Source of the DNA: Segetibacter sp. 3557_3
GTDB lineage: Bacteria > Bacteroidota > Bacteroidia > Chitinophagales > Chitinophagaceae
Direction of reading: 5' to 3'
Length of the DNA: 64,000 bases
NCBI RefSeq assembly: GCF_004354985.1
Contig: NZ_SMSK01000022.1
Coordinates: forward strand, 24,281 to 88,280
This document shows positions 17,487 through 26,230 of this stretch, piece after piece (the first letter of the stretch is position 1; each line of letters starts with the position of its first letter). The notes beneath the pieces were generated by a model. The model ran no database searches and was not told where the DNA came from. It worked only from the letters and a program-made list of their open reading frames with translations. Position numbers and translations under genes: made by a program.

Positions 17487-19064
17487 CTAAAATGGTGGTG
17501 GTTCGTCGAAGCCCTCGTCGAATTCACCGGAGTTCATCTTGCTACCCTTTTGAATAAACAACTTGGCGCCATCATTTCCCCCGGCTGCATCCGGTGCAAC
17601 CGGCTTCCAGTTACCCCCACCTGCAGGAGCATAACCACCAGCCGGGTCTTCACCTTCTTCCTCAACAAACTTCTGAATGTGCAGCAGTGCACGAAGCTTT
17701 ATGGTTTCTAAGCTACCGTTACGGTGTTTCGCTATTCTGACATGGGTTTCACCGCGGTTGCTCTCACCCATTTCGTTCGTGTTGATTTCGTAATATTCAG
17801 GACGGTAGAGAAACATTACCATATCAGCATCCTGTTCAATTGCACCTGACTCCCGAAGGTCACTCAACTGCGGCATCTTGCTTTCTTTACGGGTCTCCAC
17901 TGCCCGGCTCAACTGGCTGAGTGCGATTATAGGCACCTGCAGCTCTTTTGCAAGCCCCTTAAGATCTCTTGAAATACGGCTAATCTCCTGCTCACGATTG
18001 CTCTGCCGGTCGCCACTACCGCTCATGAGCTGTAAATAGTCTATGATGATCAGTCCAACCTGGTGTTTGTTTACCAGCCTTCTTGCTTTTGCCCGAAATT
18101 CAAAAATGTTTAGCGCTGCCGTGTCGTCGATAAAAATGGGTGCACTGCTCAACTTGTTTATGCCCTTGGTGTACAACTGCTGCATCTCATAATCTTCCAG
18201 CTTACCCCGGCTGATCTTTTCAAGCATGATCCCGCTTTCCGCACTGAGAATACGTTGAACCAGCTGCGAGGCGCTCATCTCCAGTGAAAAGAACGCCACC
18301 CCCATCGGCTTGATTGTATTAAGTGCAGCGCTTCTCGCCAGGTTCAACGCGAAGGCGGTTTTACCTACCGACGGTCTTGCGGCAAGAATGATCAGGTCAG
18401 TAGGTTGCCAACCGTAGGTAACCTTATCCAGCGACGGAAAGCCTGTAGGAACACCGGAGATGTCTTCCTGCTTGTTACGGAGATCCTCGATCCGGCTAAT
18501 TGTTTTAACGAGAACGGTCCCGATATCATCGAAATTCTTCTTGAGGTAGTTGTTCGTGATATTGAACATCTTGCTTTCACTCTCGTCCAGCAAGTCAAAC
18601 ACGTCGGTACTGTCTTCGTACGCGTCACCAATAATTTCACCGCTGATGCGTATCAGTTCGCGTTGAATAAACTTTTGAAGAATGATCCGCGCGTGCGCTT
18701 CAATGTTTGCAGTGGAAACTACCGAGTTGGTAAGTTTGGTGATACCGTAAGGCCCACCAACCATATCAAGCTCTTCCTTCATCTTCAGTTCTTCCACCAC
18801 CGTCAAAATGTCAATCGGAAGACTCTTTTGTGCGAGTGATTGAAAGGATTTGAAAATTCGCTGGTGTGCATCAACATAAAAGCACTCAGGCTTCAATATT
18901 TCCACGACATTATCAAAAGCACTCTTCTCCAGCATGATCGCACCCAAAACTGCTTCTTCCAACTCTTTTGCCTGCGGTGGAATTTTTCCGTAGACCATGG
19001 TGCTAAGGTCCAGGGAAGGCTTCCGCCTGTTCTTTCTATCCTTGTTTAGGTTCGTTAAATCCAT
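17487..19064 (-). CDS. dnaB: Replicative DNA helicase DnaB
   Basis: A 525-residue hexameric replicative helicase. The N-terminal domain begins PPQAKELEEAVLGAIMLE (about 30-47); the RecA-like C-terminal domain has the Walker A ARPSVGKTAFALN, Walker B LIIIDYLQLMSG and the DLRESGAIEQDADMVMFLYR segment. A Gly/Pro-rich tail follows and the protein ends DEGFDEPPPF, an acidic end that may bind partners. No intein is present. The AT-rich gap upstream (19065-19827) contains DnaA-box-like 9-mers. Confidence 0.96.
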   Translation of the reverse strand: MDLTNLNKDRKNRRKPSLDLSTMVYGKIPPQAKELEEAVLGAIMLEKSAFDNVVEILKPECFYVDAHQRIFKSFQSLAQKSLPIDILTVVEELKMKEELDMVGGPYGITKLTNSVVSTANIEAHARIILQKFIQRELIRISGEIIGDAYEDSTDVFDLLDESESKMFNITNNYLKKNFDDIGTVLVKTISRIEDLRNKQEDISGVPTGFPSLDKVTYGWQPTDLIILAARPSVGKTAFALNLARSAALNTIKPMGVAFFSLEMSASQLVQRILSAESGIMLEKISRGKLEDYEMQQLYTKGINKLSSAPIFIDDTAALNIFEFRAKARRLVNKHQVGLIIIDYLQLMSGSGDRQSNREQEISRISRDLKGLAKELQVPIIALSQLSRAVETRKESKMPQLSDLRESGAIEQDADMVMFLYRPEYYEINTNEMGESNRGETHVRIAKHRNGSLETIKLRALLHIQKFVEEEGEDPAGGYAPAGGGNWKPVAPDAAGGNDGAKLFIQKGSKMNSGEFDEGFDEPPPF

Positions 19065-19490
19065 TCTTTATGAAGATCAGTATGGTTAGTAAATTCAGGA
19101 AACTGGCCGCCCACCCACTTTGAACAAATCATTACGAAATTGTTATTTCTTTCCATCAACGCACTACCAAACCTTGGTGGGAGGGCGAATATAGGTGTCA
19201 ATTTTTTCAGGAAAAAAATTTTGATAGTCCAATAATTATCCAATAGTAATCCACAGAGATGTGCACATGTTGCCGCCTTAAAACTTTGATTAATAAGAAT
19301 TTTTAAAGGGTTCTCCACAATTTAAAAAAGTTTTCATCCATTCGGCTGTTAAAATGCACACGTATTGTGCACAAAGATTTTATGTCAAAATGTTGGTTCG
19401 GTATACAAATTCGAATAACTGCCATCGTAGAAATCTTTCCCCACAGATCGTATTTTTACTAAGTATGGCACGAGCATTTTTACGGTGCTC

Positions 19491-19518
19491 AACATCGTTG
19501 TGTCACTCACTTTTACGG
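19491..19518 (+). repeat. Dispersed dyad repeat, copy 3
   Basis: AACATCGTTGTGTCAC then TCACTTTTACGG, the GTGTCAC variant of the core as in copy 1. It lies in the dnaB-pheT gap. Confidence 0.7.
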
Positions 19519-19799
19519 CAAACCGCTATTCAGCAAGGTGTTTAAAGATGTAGAAAAAACATCTATCCGCGACTTTTCTACATGATAGTTGCACCACATT
19601 TACCCCGGTTGGTTCAAACCGTAGTTCGTTTCGCCGTTTCTTATCGCCCATTGCCTTACCCTCGTGTGCAGGATAACCTACCCGGCGGGGTCCAGCCGAT
19701 GAATGTTTGGCGGACATTAGTACGTATTTGCAGTTTACATATTGCGCGACGATACAAACCCCGCTGCTCATTTTCCGGGATCATTCATACACCATCAAT

Positions 19800-19807
19800 T
19801 ATATTTG
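19800..19807 (+). promoter_or_regulatory. pheT -7 promoter box
   Basis: TATATTTG, exact to TAnnTTTG, ending 20 nt before the pheT ATG; predicts a leader of about 14 nt. Confidence 0.6.
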
Positions 19808-19827
19808 CAACTCGACAAAAATGACCC

Positions 19828-22251
19828 ATGACGATAAGTTATAACTGGCTCAGTGAATATATTCCCGGGATACCTGCACCTGAAGAATTGTCTGGTATAC
19901 TTACCGCCGTTGGTTTGGAAGTAGAGAGCATGGAGTCGTTTGAAAGTATCCCAGGCGGGCTGAAAGGGTTGATCGTGGGTGAGGTGTTAACCTGTGATCA
20001 GCATCCAAACGCAGACAAGCTAAAAATTACAACGGTTGATACGGGAAATGGTGCACCCTTACAGATTGTATGTGGCGCATCAAATGTTGCGGCGGGTCAA
20101 AAGGTGATTGTTGCCCCGGTAGGTGTAACCATTTACCCGACCAATGGTGAGCCTTTGACTATGAAAACAGCTAAAATCCGTGGGGTTGAAAGCCAGGGTA
20201 TGATTTGCGCCGAAGACGAGACCGGGCTTGGCACAAATCACGACGGTATTTTAGTTTTGCCTACCGATTTAGCGGTTGGCAGTTCTGTGTCAGCTTACTT
20301 TCAACCTTATACCGATATCATTTACGAAATCGGGCTGACGCCAAACCGGATGGATGCAATGAGCCACTTCGGCGTTGCTAAAGATGTTTGTGCTTACCTG
20401 TCGTATCACCAGGATAAGGAGATCCGCGCCACCAGTCCATATCCTACCCGCTTCGAAGCGGATAATAATAGCCTGCCTATTTCGGTAAACATCGATAACA
20501 CGGTAGCTTGTCAGCGGTATGCAGGGGTGAGTATCCGTAATATCAAAGTCGGGGATAGCCCGCTTTGGCTAAAGAACCGCCTGCAATCAATTGGCCTGCG
20601 ACCAATTAATAATGTTGTGGATGTTACCAATTTCATCCTTCACGAAACTGGTCAGCCGATACACGCGTTTGATGCCGATGCAATTCTTGAGCAAAAAGTG
20701 ATTGTAAAGGATCTTCCTGCCGGCACTCCCTTTATTACCCTTGACGGAAAAGAGCGAAAACTTGCAAACGACGACCTGATGATTTGCAACCCTGCCGAAG
20801 GGATGTGTATTGCGGGTGTTTTTGGTGGTATGCAGAGCGGTGTAAAGGAAAGCACGACATCTATATTCCTGGAAAGCGCCTGGTTCAACCCGGTTACGAT
20901 CAGGCGAACCTCCGTAAGATTCGGCTTAAGAACAGATGCAGCTTCGCGCTTTGAAAAAGGTGTTGACATTTCAAATACCGTTAATGTGCTGAAGCGCACG
21001 GCCTTCCTGGTGAAAGAAGTTGCGGGAGGCGAAATTTCTTCTCCGATTGTTGATGTTTATCCTGACCCTAAGCCAAAGCAGCAGGTCAACATAAAGTTTG
21101 ACTACTTAAAAAAACTTAGCGGTAAATACTACTCACCAGAAGCTACAAAAAAGATTTTGTCAGCACTGGGCTTTGAAATATTGACTGAGACTCCGGAGTC
21201 GCTGGATGTTGCGGTTCCTTACAGTAAACCCGACATCAGTCTGCCAGCGGATATCGTGGAAGAGGTGCTGCGCATTGACGGACTCGATAATGTTGAACTG
21301 AGCGGCGCAATTACCATACGCCCTTCCGTTGACGAAAACGCGGCTAAAGAAGCGCTACGCGAAAAAGTGAGCGGCTTTCTCGTAGGTCAGGGATTCAACG
21401 AAATCGTTACCAATTCGATTACAAACAGTAGCTACTTCAGCGAGGAGCAACTAGGCAGCGCGGTAAAAATGATCAATAGCCTGAGTGTTGAACTGGATGT
21501 TCTACGCCCGTCGATGATTGAAACAGGCCTGGAGGCAATTGTGTATAATACTAACCGCCGGAGCAGCCACCTCCAGTTATTTGAATTTGGAAAAACATAT
21601 CAGACTTCAGGGTTGGGTAAGTATTCAGAGCAGGAACACCTTACACTATATTCAACGGGTGCCCTTTCTCAGAACTGGAAAGGGCAGATACACCATAATG
21701 ACCTGTTTCGGGCAAAGGCTGTAGCTGGATCAATTGCTGAATTATGCAGTTTGTCAAATATCGTGTTCACGAATTCAGTGGGTGAACCCGGAAATTTGAA
21801 ATTGACGATCACAGCAGATGGGGTTGAAATCGGCAACTTAATACAGGTAACAGCAAAGCAGTTGCAACAATTCGACCTGAAACAACCCGTCTTCGTGATT
21901 GATTTTAACTGGCTTGGCTTGGTTGCTGCGTCAGGCACACGTATCACCTACCAGGAAACGGCAAAATTTCCTGTGGTGCAGCGGGATCTTGCGATTGTAG
22001 TTGAAAAATCAACACAATACGCAGTGATAGAAGAAGTGATTGCGAAATTGAATATCCAAAAGTTGAAATCGATCAACCTTTTCGACATATTCGAAGGCGC
22101 TAAACTTGGTGCAGGCAAAAAATCGATGGCACTTAACTTTACCTTCCTCGACAACGAGAAAACGCTTACCGACAAAGAAGTCGAGTCGATGATGAGCCGG
22201 CTAACGGGGGCACTTGAAAAAAGCCTTGGTGCCGAAGTAAGGAAGTCGTAA
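19828..22251 (+). CDS. pheT: Phenylalanyl-tRNA synthetase beta subunit
   Basis: An 807-residue beta chain of the alpha2-beta2 enzyme that charges tRNA-Phe. Domains in order: N-terminal segment MTISYNWLSEYIPG, an EMAP-like tRNA-binding domain at about 40-150 (LTCDQHPNADKLKITTVD), B3/B4 editing domain at about 210-390, B5 domain near 410-475, a catalytic-like domain, and the C-terminal FDX-ACB anticodon domain (FPVVQRDLAIVVE onward). An out-of-frame ATG lies 7 nt upstream; the chosen ATG gives the correct family N-terminus. pheS is not next to it. Confidence 0.97.
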   Translation: MTISYNWLSEYIPGIPAPEELSGILTAVGLEVESMESFESIPGGLKGLIVGEVLTCDQHPNADKLKITTVDTGNGAPLQIVCGASNVAAGQKVIVAPVGVTIYPTNGEPLTMKTAKIRGVESQGMICAEDETGLGTNHDGILVLPTDLAVGSSVSAYFQPYTDIIYEIGLTPNRMDAMSHFGVAKDVCAYLSYHQDKEIRATSPYPTRFEADNNSLPISVNIDNTVACQRYAGVSIRNIKVGDSPLWLKNRLQSIGLRPINNVVDVTNFILHETGQPIHAFDADAILEQKVIVKDLPAGTPFITLDGKERKLANDDLMICNPAEGMCIAGVFGGMQSGVKESTTSIFLESAWFNPVTIRRTSVRFGLRTDAASRFEKGVDISNTVNVLKRTAFLVKEVAGGEISSPIVDVYPDPKPKQQVNIKFDYLKKLSGKYYSPEATKKILSALGFEILTETPESLDVAVPYSKPDISLPADIVEEVLRIDGLDNVELSGAITIRPSVDENAAKEALREKVSGFLVGQGFNEIVTNSITNSSYFSEEQLGSAVKMINSLSVELDVLRPSMIETGLEAIVYNTNRRSSHLQLFEFGKTYQTSGLGKYSEQEHLTLYSTGALSQNWKGQIHHNDLFRAKAVAGSIAELCSLSNIVFTNSVGEPGNLKLTITADGVEIGNLIQVTAKQLQQFDLKQPVFVIDFNWLGLVAASGTRITYQETAKFPVVQRDLAIVVEKSTQYAVIEEVIAKLNIQKLKSINLFDIFEGAKLGAGKKSMALNFTFLDNEKTLTDKEVESMMSRLTGALEKSLGAEVRKS

Positions 22252-22301
22252 TGGAACACGTATAATTCAAACCATAACCTTTTGTATTCTATCTTTAAAG
22301 A

Positions 22302-22589
22302 ATGACTTTGCTGGATGACCAAATACAAAATCTCAACGACAAAGTACAGGTGCTGCTCAAAAAGCAGGCGGCATTGTCAAAAGAGAATATAAAACTGCAA
22401 CGCGAAAAAGAAGGATTGTCGCAGCAATTGCAGGCAGCAACCGAACAAGTCAACCAGTTACAACACAAAATAGACGCGCTTAAATTAAATACTACTTCGC
22501 TAAACGAGGACGTGAAGAAAGATCTTGAAAAACGAATTTCCCTCTATATCAAAGAGATTGAAAACTGCCTCTCACTTTTAAATGCCTGA
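22302..22589 (+). CDS. Coiled-coil protein paired with ZapA
   Basis: A 95-residue protein that is almost entirely a heptad-patterned coiled coil (about residues 4-68), rich in Gln, Lys, Leu and Glu, ending in a short amphipathic helix. Its gene overlaps or nearly touches zapA (the zapA ATG I prefer is 7 nt past its stop). Size and shape recall ZapB, the coiled-coil partner of ZapA at the division ring, but I see no diagnostic sequence. A division role is inferred from the neighbour only. Confidence 0.6.
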   Translation: MTLLDDQIQNLNDKVQVLLKKQAALSKENIKLQREKEGLSQQLQAATEQVNQLQHKIDALKLNTTSLNEDVKKDLEKRISLYIKEIENCLSLLNA

Positions 22590-22596
22590 TGCCCTC

Positions 22597-22908
22597 ATGT
22601 CTCAAGAGCTGATCCCGGTAAATATTGTACTTGCCGATAGAAATTATCGTTTGAAAATTGCCCCTTCGGATGAAGAGGTTGTTCGGAGAACCATAAAAAC
22701 GATAAACGAAAAAATTATTGAATACAAAACAGAGTTTGCAGGTAAAGACATGCAGGACTATGTTTCAATGGTCTTGCTTTGGTACGCCACTGAACAACAA
22801 AAGCCAACAAACAACCAGGTAATCAGCGATCAAACCAGGCAGAAAATCGATAAACTAAATCAATTGCTCGATAAGGCGCTAGCTGGTTCGGAAAGCAGCA
22901 GCCTGTAA
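22597..22908 (+). CDS. zapA: Cell division protein ZapA
   Basis: A 103-residue protein. After MSQELIPVNIVLADRNYRLK comes the ZapA fold: a short beta segment, then EVVRRTIKTINEKI and a long helix through DYVSMVLLWYATEQQ. ZapA binds FtsZ and bundles its filaments in the division ring. I start at the second ATG (22597), since MSQEL fits the family N-terminus better than the ATG at 22582, which overlaps the upstream gene. It is co-transcribed with the coiled-coil gene and, as in many bacteria, is followed by a likely 6S-type RNA. Confidence 0.82.
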   Translation: MSQELIPVNIVLADRNYRLKIAPSDEEVVRRTIKTINEKIIEYKTEFAGKDMQDYVSMVLLWYATEQQKPTNNQVISDQTRQKIDKLNQLLDKALAGSESSSL

Positions 22909-22930
22909 GTACAAAGGGAGCTAAGCTTAT

Positions 22931-23329
22931 TTATTCACCGGATTTGATGGGCGCACTATAACCCCAGGTACCGTCTGCTGTTTTGTACTTGAGCATATAA
23001 TAAACGCTTGCACCGGCATTTACTGTGTCAAGCAGTTGATAAACCTGGGGAGCAGAGGAGTTACCTTTTGGCACAATGCTGTTAATTGTGCAGAACTGTT
23101 TCAGGGTAGTTCCGCGCAAAACTTCGAGCTCAACGATATCCTTCTCCCAGATTGTTGTAAAGGTTAGCTGGAAGTCGGTACCCCTACGTTCTGCTGTAAA
23201 CGAGCTCAATTGAAAGCGCCGATCCGTTTCCTGTTGCACCTGTAATACGGGTTGAGAAGGCCAAACCTGTTGCCTGGTACAGGCACATAAGCAAAGCAAA
23301 ACAATCACGAGCGTTGATAGTCTTTTCAT
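22931..23329 (-). CDS. Lipoprotein with a beta-sandwich-like domain
   Basis: A 132-residue predicted lipoprotein: signal MKRLSTLVIVLLCLCAC with the lipobox at LCAC (Cys17). The mature part is beta-rich (FQLSSFTAERRGTDFQLTF, IVELEVLRGT, VYYMLKYKTADGTWGYS) and resembles a fibronectin-type III fold, with a typical final Y-x-LKYKT strand. No specific function is recognised. It is convergent with zapA and has its own short transcription unit, opposite to the RNA candidate at 23356. Confidence 0.6.
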   Translation of the reverse strand: MKRLSTLVIVLLCLCACTRQQVWPSQPVLQVQQETDRRFQLSSFTAERRGTDFQLTFTTIWEKDIVELEVLRGTTLKQFCTINSIVPKGNSSAPQVYQLLDTVNAGASVYYMLKYKTADGTWGYSAPIKSGE

Positions 23330-23355
23330 AAAATGGTTTTCAGAATTTGGATGTT

Positions 23356-23513
23356 TAGGTTTGAGCCACTATCAGGAATAATATGCCGGAATAATTTGTC
23401 TAAAGTTTCCCGGTAAGTTTGATGCCATGAAAGGCTTGCCGCTGTTGACTTTCATGCTGTTTAAGAAACTTTACCCGCGTATTTTGCACCCGGCACAAGT
23501 AAGCCTGATTTTT
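23356..23513 (+). ncRNA. Structured RNA between zapA and rny; candidate 6S RNA
   Basis: A -7 box TAGGTTTG (23356-23363) is followed by a rod-like transcript with nested complementary arms: ATCAGG (23371) with CCTGAT (23504); TGCCGG (23384) with CCGGCA (23490); TAAAGTTTC (23401) with GAAACTTTA (23465); then a large asymmetric bubble; then CATGAAAG (23426) with CTTTCATG (23449) closing a 15-nt loop. The outermost arm runs into TTTTT (23509-23513), like a terminator. Length of about 140 nt, a long rod with a central bubble, and position after zapA match 6S RNA, which mimics an open promoter and binds RNA polymerase. Pairing and promoter are seen directly; 6S identity is inference. Confidence 0.5.
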
Positions 23514-23569
23514 CCCTGCGCTGGAAAAATTGTCCCATTCCGGTACTACAACCAGGGTTGAAATTGACC

Positions 23570-23609
23570 GCTAAAAAGAGCCTATCAAACACGTTTTGTG
23601 CTTTTTAGC
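23570..23609. repeat. Inverted repeat upstream of rny
   Basis: Perfect 9-bp arms GCTAAAAAG / CTTTTTAGC around a 22-nt spacer that itself contains CAC-GTG pairing. No T-run follows on either strand. It lies about 30 nt before the presumed rny promoter, so it may be an operator rather than an RNA element. Confidence 0.5.
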
Positions 23610-23637
23610 AGCAACCTCGTTTTATCATCTTTATAAT

Positions 23638-23645
23638 TATCTTCG
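23638..23645 (+). promoter_or_regulatory. Probable rny -7 box
   Basis: TATCTTCG, one mismatch from TAnnTTTG, 78 nt before the rny ATG; the same variant box as at pyrD. Confidence 0.35.
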
Positions 23646-23723
23646 CAACCTTGCGCTTACAAAAACACGAAAGTTTTAGTGAGAAGGAAATATGATCTTG
23701 AACCCTAAACAAAAAAACAAAAC

Positions 23724-25289
23724 ATGGATCCCATAGTAATATCCATTATCATCGGTATCGTAGGAGTGGCCGTTGGCATTGCAGCCGGAAAAATGATTTT
23801 TGCTAAAGACACCAGGAAGCAGGTGGAGGAAGCTGAGCAACAGGCACAGAAGCTTATGAATGATGCTCAGCAGCAGGCAGAAACCCTTAAAAAGGAGAAG
23901 CTGCTGGAAGCAAAAGAAAAGTTTGTCCAGCTAAAGGCTGAACACGACAAAGAAGTACTTGAAAAAAACCGTAAGATTGGTGACCAGGAAAACCGGCTTA
24001 AGCAAAAAGAGGTTACAATTAATCAAAAGGAAGCTAATCTTGACAAACAAATAAAAGAAAACGAGACATTCAAGGAGACTTTAAACCGTCAAATCGAGGT
24101 TGTTAACCTTAAGAGAACCGAACTGGAGAAACACCAGGAAGAACATATTCGCCGGCTGGAGAAAATTGCAGGTCTTACCGCTGATGAGGCAAAGGCGCAG
24201 TTGGTTGAAAGCCTGAAGCAGGATGCACATGCCCGTGCCCTGGGATTGCAGCAGGAGATCATTGATGATGCAAAGCAAAAAGCAAACAAGGAAGCGCGTA
24301 AGATTATCATCCAAACGATTCAGCGAACTGCGGCAGAACAGGCGATTGAAAATGCTATCACAGTTTTCAATCTCGAAAGTGACGAGATCAAAGGACAGAT
24401 TATCGGCCGCGAAGGAAGGAACATCAGGGCGATCGAAGCTGCTACAGGGGTTGACCTTATCGTTGATGACACTCCCGAAGCCATTATTCTCTCATCATTT
24501 GATCCACTGCGTCGCGAAATAGCCCGGCTTAGCTTGCAGCGGCTTGTTTCCGATGGAAGAATTCACCCTGCCAGGATTGAAGAGGTAGTAGAGAAAACAC
24601 GCAAACAGCTCGAAGATCAGATCATGGAAATCGGTGAACGTACCGTTATCGAGTTGGGCATTCATGGATTGCACAAAGAACTGGTAAGAATAGTTGGTAA
24701 AATGCGTTTCCGGTCATCTTACGGTCAGAACCTCCTCATGCACAGCCGCGAAGTAGCTAATCTTTGCGCGCTAATGGCCGGGGAATTAGGTATGAACCCA
24801 AAACTTGCCAAACGCGCTGGCCTCCTGCACGACATTGGCAAGGTTCCCGATGAAGAAACAGAATTAAGCCATGCTTTATTGGGTGCCAAGCTAGCTGAGA
24901 AATACGGAGAAAACCCGGCTGTAGTTAATGCAATCGGCGCGCACCACGATGAAATGGAAATGCAATATGTAATTTCTCCGATCATCCAGGCCTGTGATGC
25001 GATCAGTGGCGCACGCCCGGGTGCACGCAGGGAGATTATGCAACAATACCTGCAAAGGATCAAGGAATTGGAAACCCTTGCGCTTGCTTACCAGGGGGTT
25101 GAAAAAGCCTATGCTATACAAGCCGGTCGCGAATTGCGGGTTATTGTGGAAGCAGATAAGGTGACCGATGGCGACAGTGATAAACTGAGTTTTGAGATTG
25201 CTCAAAAGATACAAACTGAAATGACTTATCCAGGCCAGATTAAAGTAACTGTGATCAGGGAAAAAAGGGCTGTAAACATTGCCAGGTAA
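23724..25289 (+). CDS. rny: Ribonuclease Y
   Basis: A 521-residue membrane-bound endoribonuclease that starts decay of many mRNAs. Order of domains: N-terminal membrane anchor (residues 3-24), a long coiled coil (about 30-200), a KH domain with the RNA-binding [11 protein letters not shown] loop (about 228-238), an HD domain with LLHDIGKV (about 370) and a C-terminal region. Length matches the family. A 14-codon upstream frame (23692-23736) preceded by GAGAAGGA overlaps the start out of frame. A perfect terminator follows. Confidence 0.95.
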   Translation: MDPIVISIIIGIVGVAVGIAAGKMIFAKDTRKQVEEAEQQAQKLMNDAQQQAETLKKEKLLEAKEKFVQLKAEHDKEVLEKNRKIGDQENRLKQKEVTINQKEANLDKQIKENETFKETLNRQIEVVNLKRTELEKHQEEHIRRLEKIAGLTADEAKAQLVESLKQDAHARALGLQQEIIDDAKQKANKEARKIIIQTIQRTAAEQAIENAITVFNLESDEIKGQIIGREGRNIRAIEAATGVDLIVDDTPEAIILSSFDPLRREIARLSLQRLVSDGRIHPARIEEVVEKTRKQLEDQIMEIGERTVIELGIHGLHKELVRIVGKMRFRSSYGQNLLMHSREVANLCALMAGELGMNPKLAKRAGLLHDIGKVPDEETELSHALLGAKLAEKYGENPAVVNAIGAHHDEMEMQYVISPIIQACDAISGARPGARREIMQQYLQRIKELETLALAYQGVEKAYAIQAGRELRVIVEADKVTDGDSDKLSFEIAQKIQTEMTYPGQIKVTVIREKRAVNIAR

Positions 25290-25336
25290 ATCCTTTCCGT
25301 TATAACACAACGCTACCAATCACAAATCCACAATAC

Positions 25337-25378
25337 CGACACAAAAAAACCACCGAAATCGGTGGTTTTTTTGTGTCG
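25337..25378 (+). terminator. Long perfect terminator after rny
   Basis: A 19-bp perfect stem with a 4-nt loop (AAAT). The central part is CCACCG / CGGTGG flanked by A and T runs, so it can act on either strand. It lies 48 nt past the rny stop. Confidence 0.85.
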
Positions 25379-25516
25379 TGGCAAACCGGGATGCAACCAT
25401 TTGTACCTGATTATCAATCTACGTAGCAGGGTTTATGGATTAATTGGGCTGTTTTACGAAGTACCAGGCAGGAGAAAATAAATCGCAGATTGCAAATCAA
25501 AAACAAACAAATCAGT

Positions 25517-26152
25517 ATGAAGTCCTTTGTTGCTTACCCGATTGAACTTGGAAGCGTTTTACATCCGTCTGTAAAACAGGACGTTTGTAAACCGGGAGTT
25601 CCGGATGATGCTGATGGCATACGCCGGATCAAACATCTTGATGGCATCATTGTAAAATGCGGGGTTACGCACCAGGAGGGATTTGCAAGGTTTGATCTTC
25701 TTAACAGTATAGTAGGCGAAGCGCTGACCCAGAAAATGGTCGCCTTTGAGAAAAAAGCACTTTCAATAAATAAGGCGCAGAAGCATGAAGGCGCTACGGG
25801 CGTTGGAATAGAGGGAATAAGCAGTTCAATTTTGTTGAAGAAGAAGGGTGCGGTAAAGCATGAGATTGAATTTATACCCGGGGATGTTTGCCAGACCATT
25901 CCCGAATACCTGATCGAAAATCCCGAAAGCAAAATTGTGTTACTCAATATCGATCTTAACGACTACGAGAGTACAATTACTGCGCTGGAGTTCCTGTACC
26001 CGCGCATTGTACAATACGGCATTCTTATCCTGGAAAACTATTCTGGAAGCAAAGCGCAAAAATCCGCGGTGGACGACTATTTTGCACCCGGCAAACTCGT
26101 TGTCCATTCCTTTTCAGGTGGAAAGACTGCGCACTATCTTGTAAAAGAGTGA
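25517..26152 (+). CDS. TylF/MycF-like methyltransferase with altered motifs
   Basis: A 211-residue protein, starting at MKSFVAYPIELG. The C-terminal half follows the TylF family pattern: a GDVCQTIPEYL motif, then NIDLNDYEST (residues 144-153), ALEFLYPRIV and LENYSGSKAQ (172-181). In TylF-type O-methyltransferases the same places read D-x-D-x-Y-x-S-T and DDYG, with the acidic residues holding a metal. Here DD is replaced by EN, one Asp of the first motif by Asn, and the SAM-side VECGV by VKCGV (46-50). So it may be a divergent enzyme or a non-catalytic descendant. It has its own transcription unit between rny and rplS. Confidence 0.55.
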   Translation: MKSFVAYPIELGSVLHPSVKQDVCKPGVPDDADGIRRIKHLDGIIVKCGVTHQEGFARFDLLNSIVGEALTQKMVAFEKKALSINKAQKHEGATGVGIEGISSSILLKKKGAVKHEIEFIPGDVCQTIPEYLIENPESKIVLLNIDLNDYESTITALEFLYPRIVQYGILILENYSGSKAQKSAVDDYFAPGKLVVHSFSGGKTAHYLVKE

Positions 26153-26202
26153 TTACTTTAGAAATAAATTCTTCTACGTTTCTGTTTCTAAACTTTTCCA
26201 CT

Positions 26203-26210
26203 TACCTTTG
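26203..26210 (+). promoter_or_regulatory. rplS -7 promoter box
   Basis: TACCTTTG, exact to TAnnTTTG, ending 20 nt before the rplS ATG. Confidence 0.6.
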
Positions 26211-26230
26211 CCAACGCAAAAATAATTGAT

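Larger units (their letters stand above)
19065..19827. other. 763-bp dnaB-pheT gap with DnaA-box-like 9-mers; candidate origin or DnaA-controlled region
   Basis: The gap between the divergent dnaB and pheT genes is AT-rich at 19190-19400 and carries same-strand 9-mers close to the DnaA box TTATNCACA: TAATCCACA (19247), TTCTCCACA (19311) and TTGTGCACA (19365), each one mismatch; ATGTGCACA (19259), AAATGCACA (19352), TTCCCCACA (19437) and TTATCCAAT (19236), each two mismatches. No exact box is present. A repeat copy (19491), overlapping hairpins (19546-19583) and the pheT promoter fill the rest. Genes run mostly leftward on its left and rightward on its right. I see no coding region. Confidence 0.35.

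Noticed and set aside
19526..19771. 81-residue minus-strand frame in the dnaB-pheT gap
   Set aside because: No signal, motif or compositional support; it overlaps hairpins and non-coding sequence.
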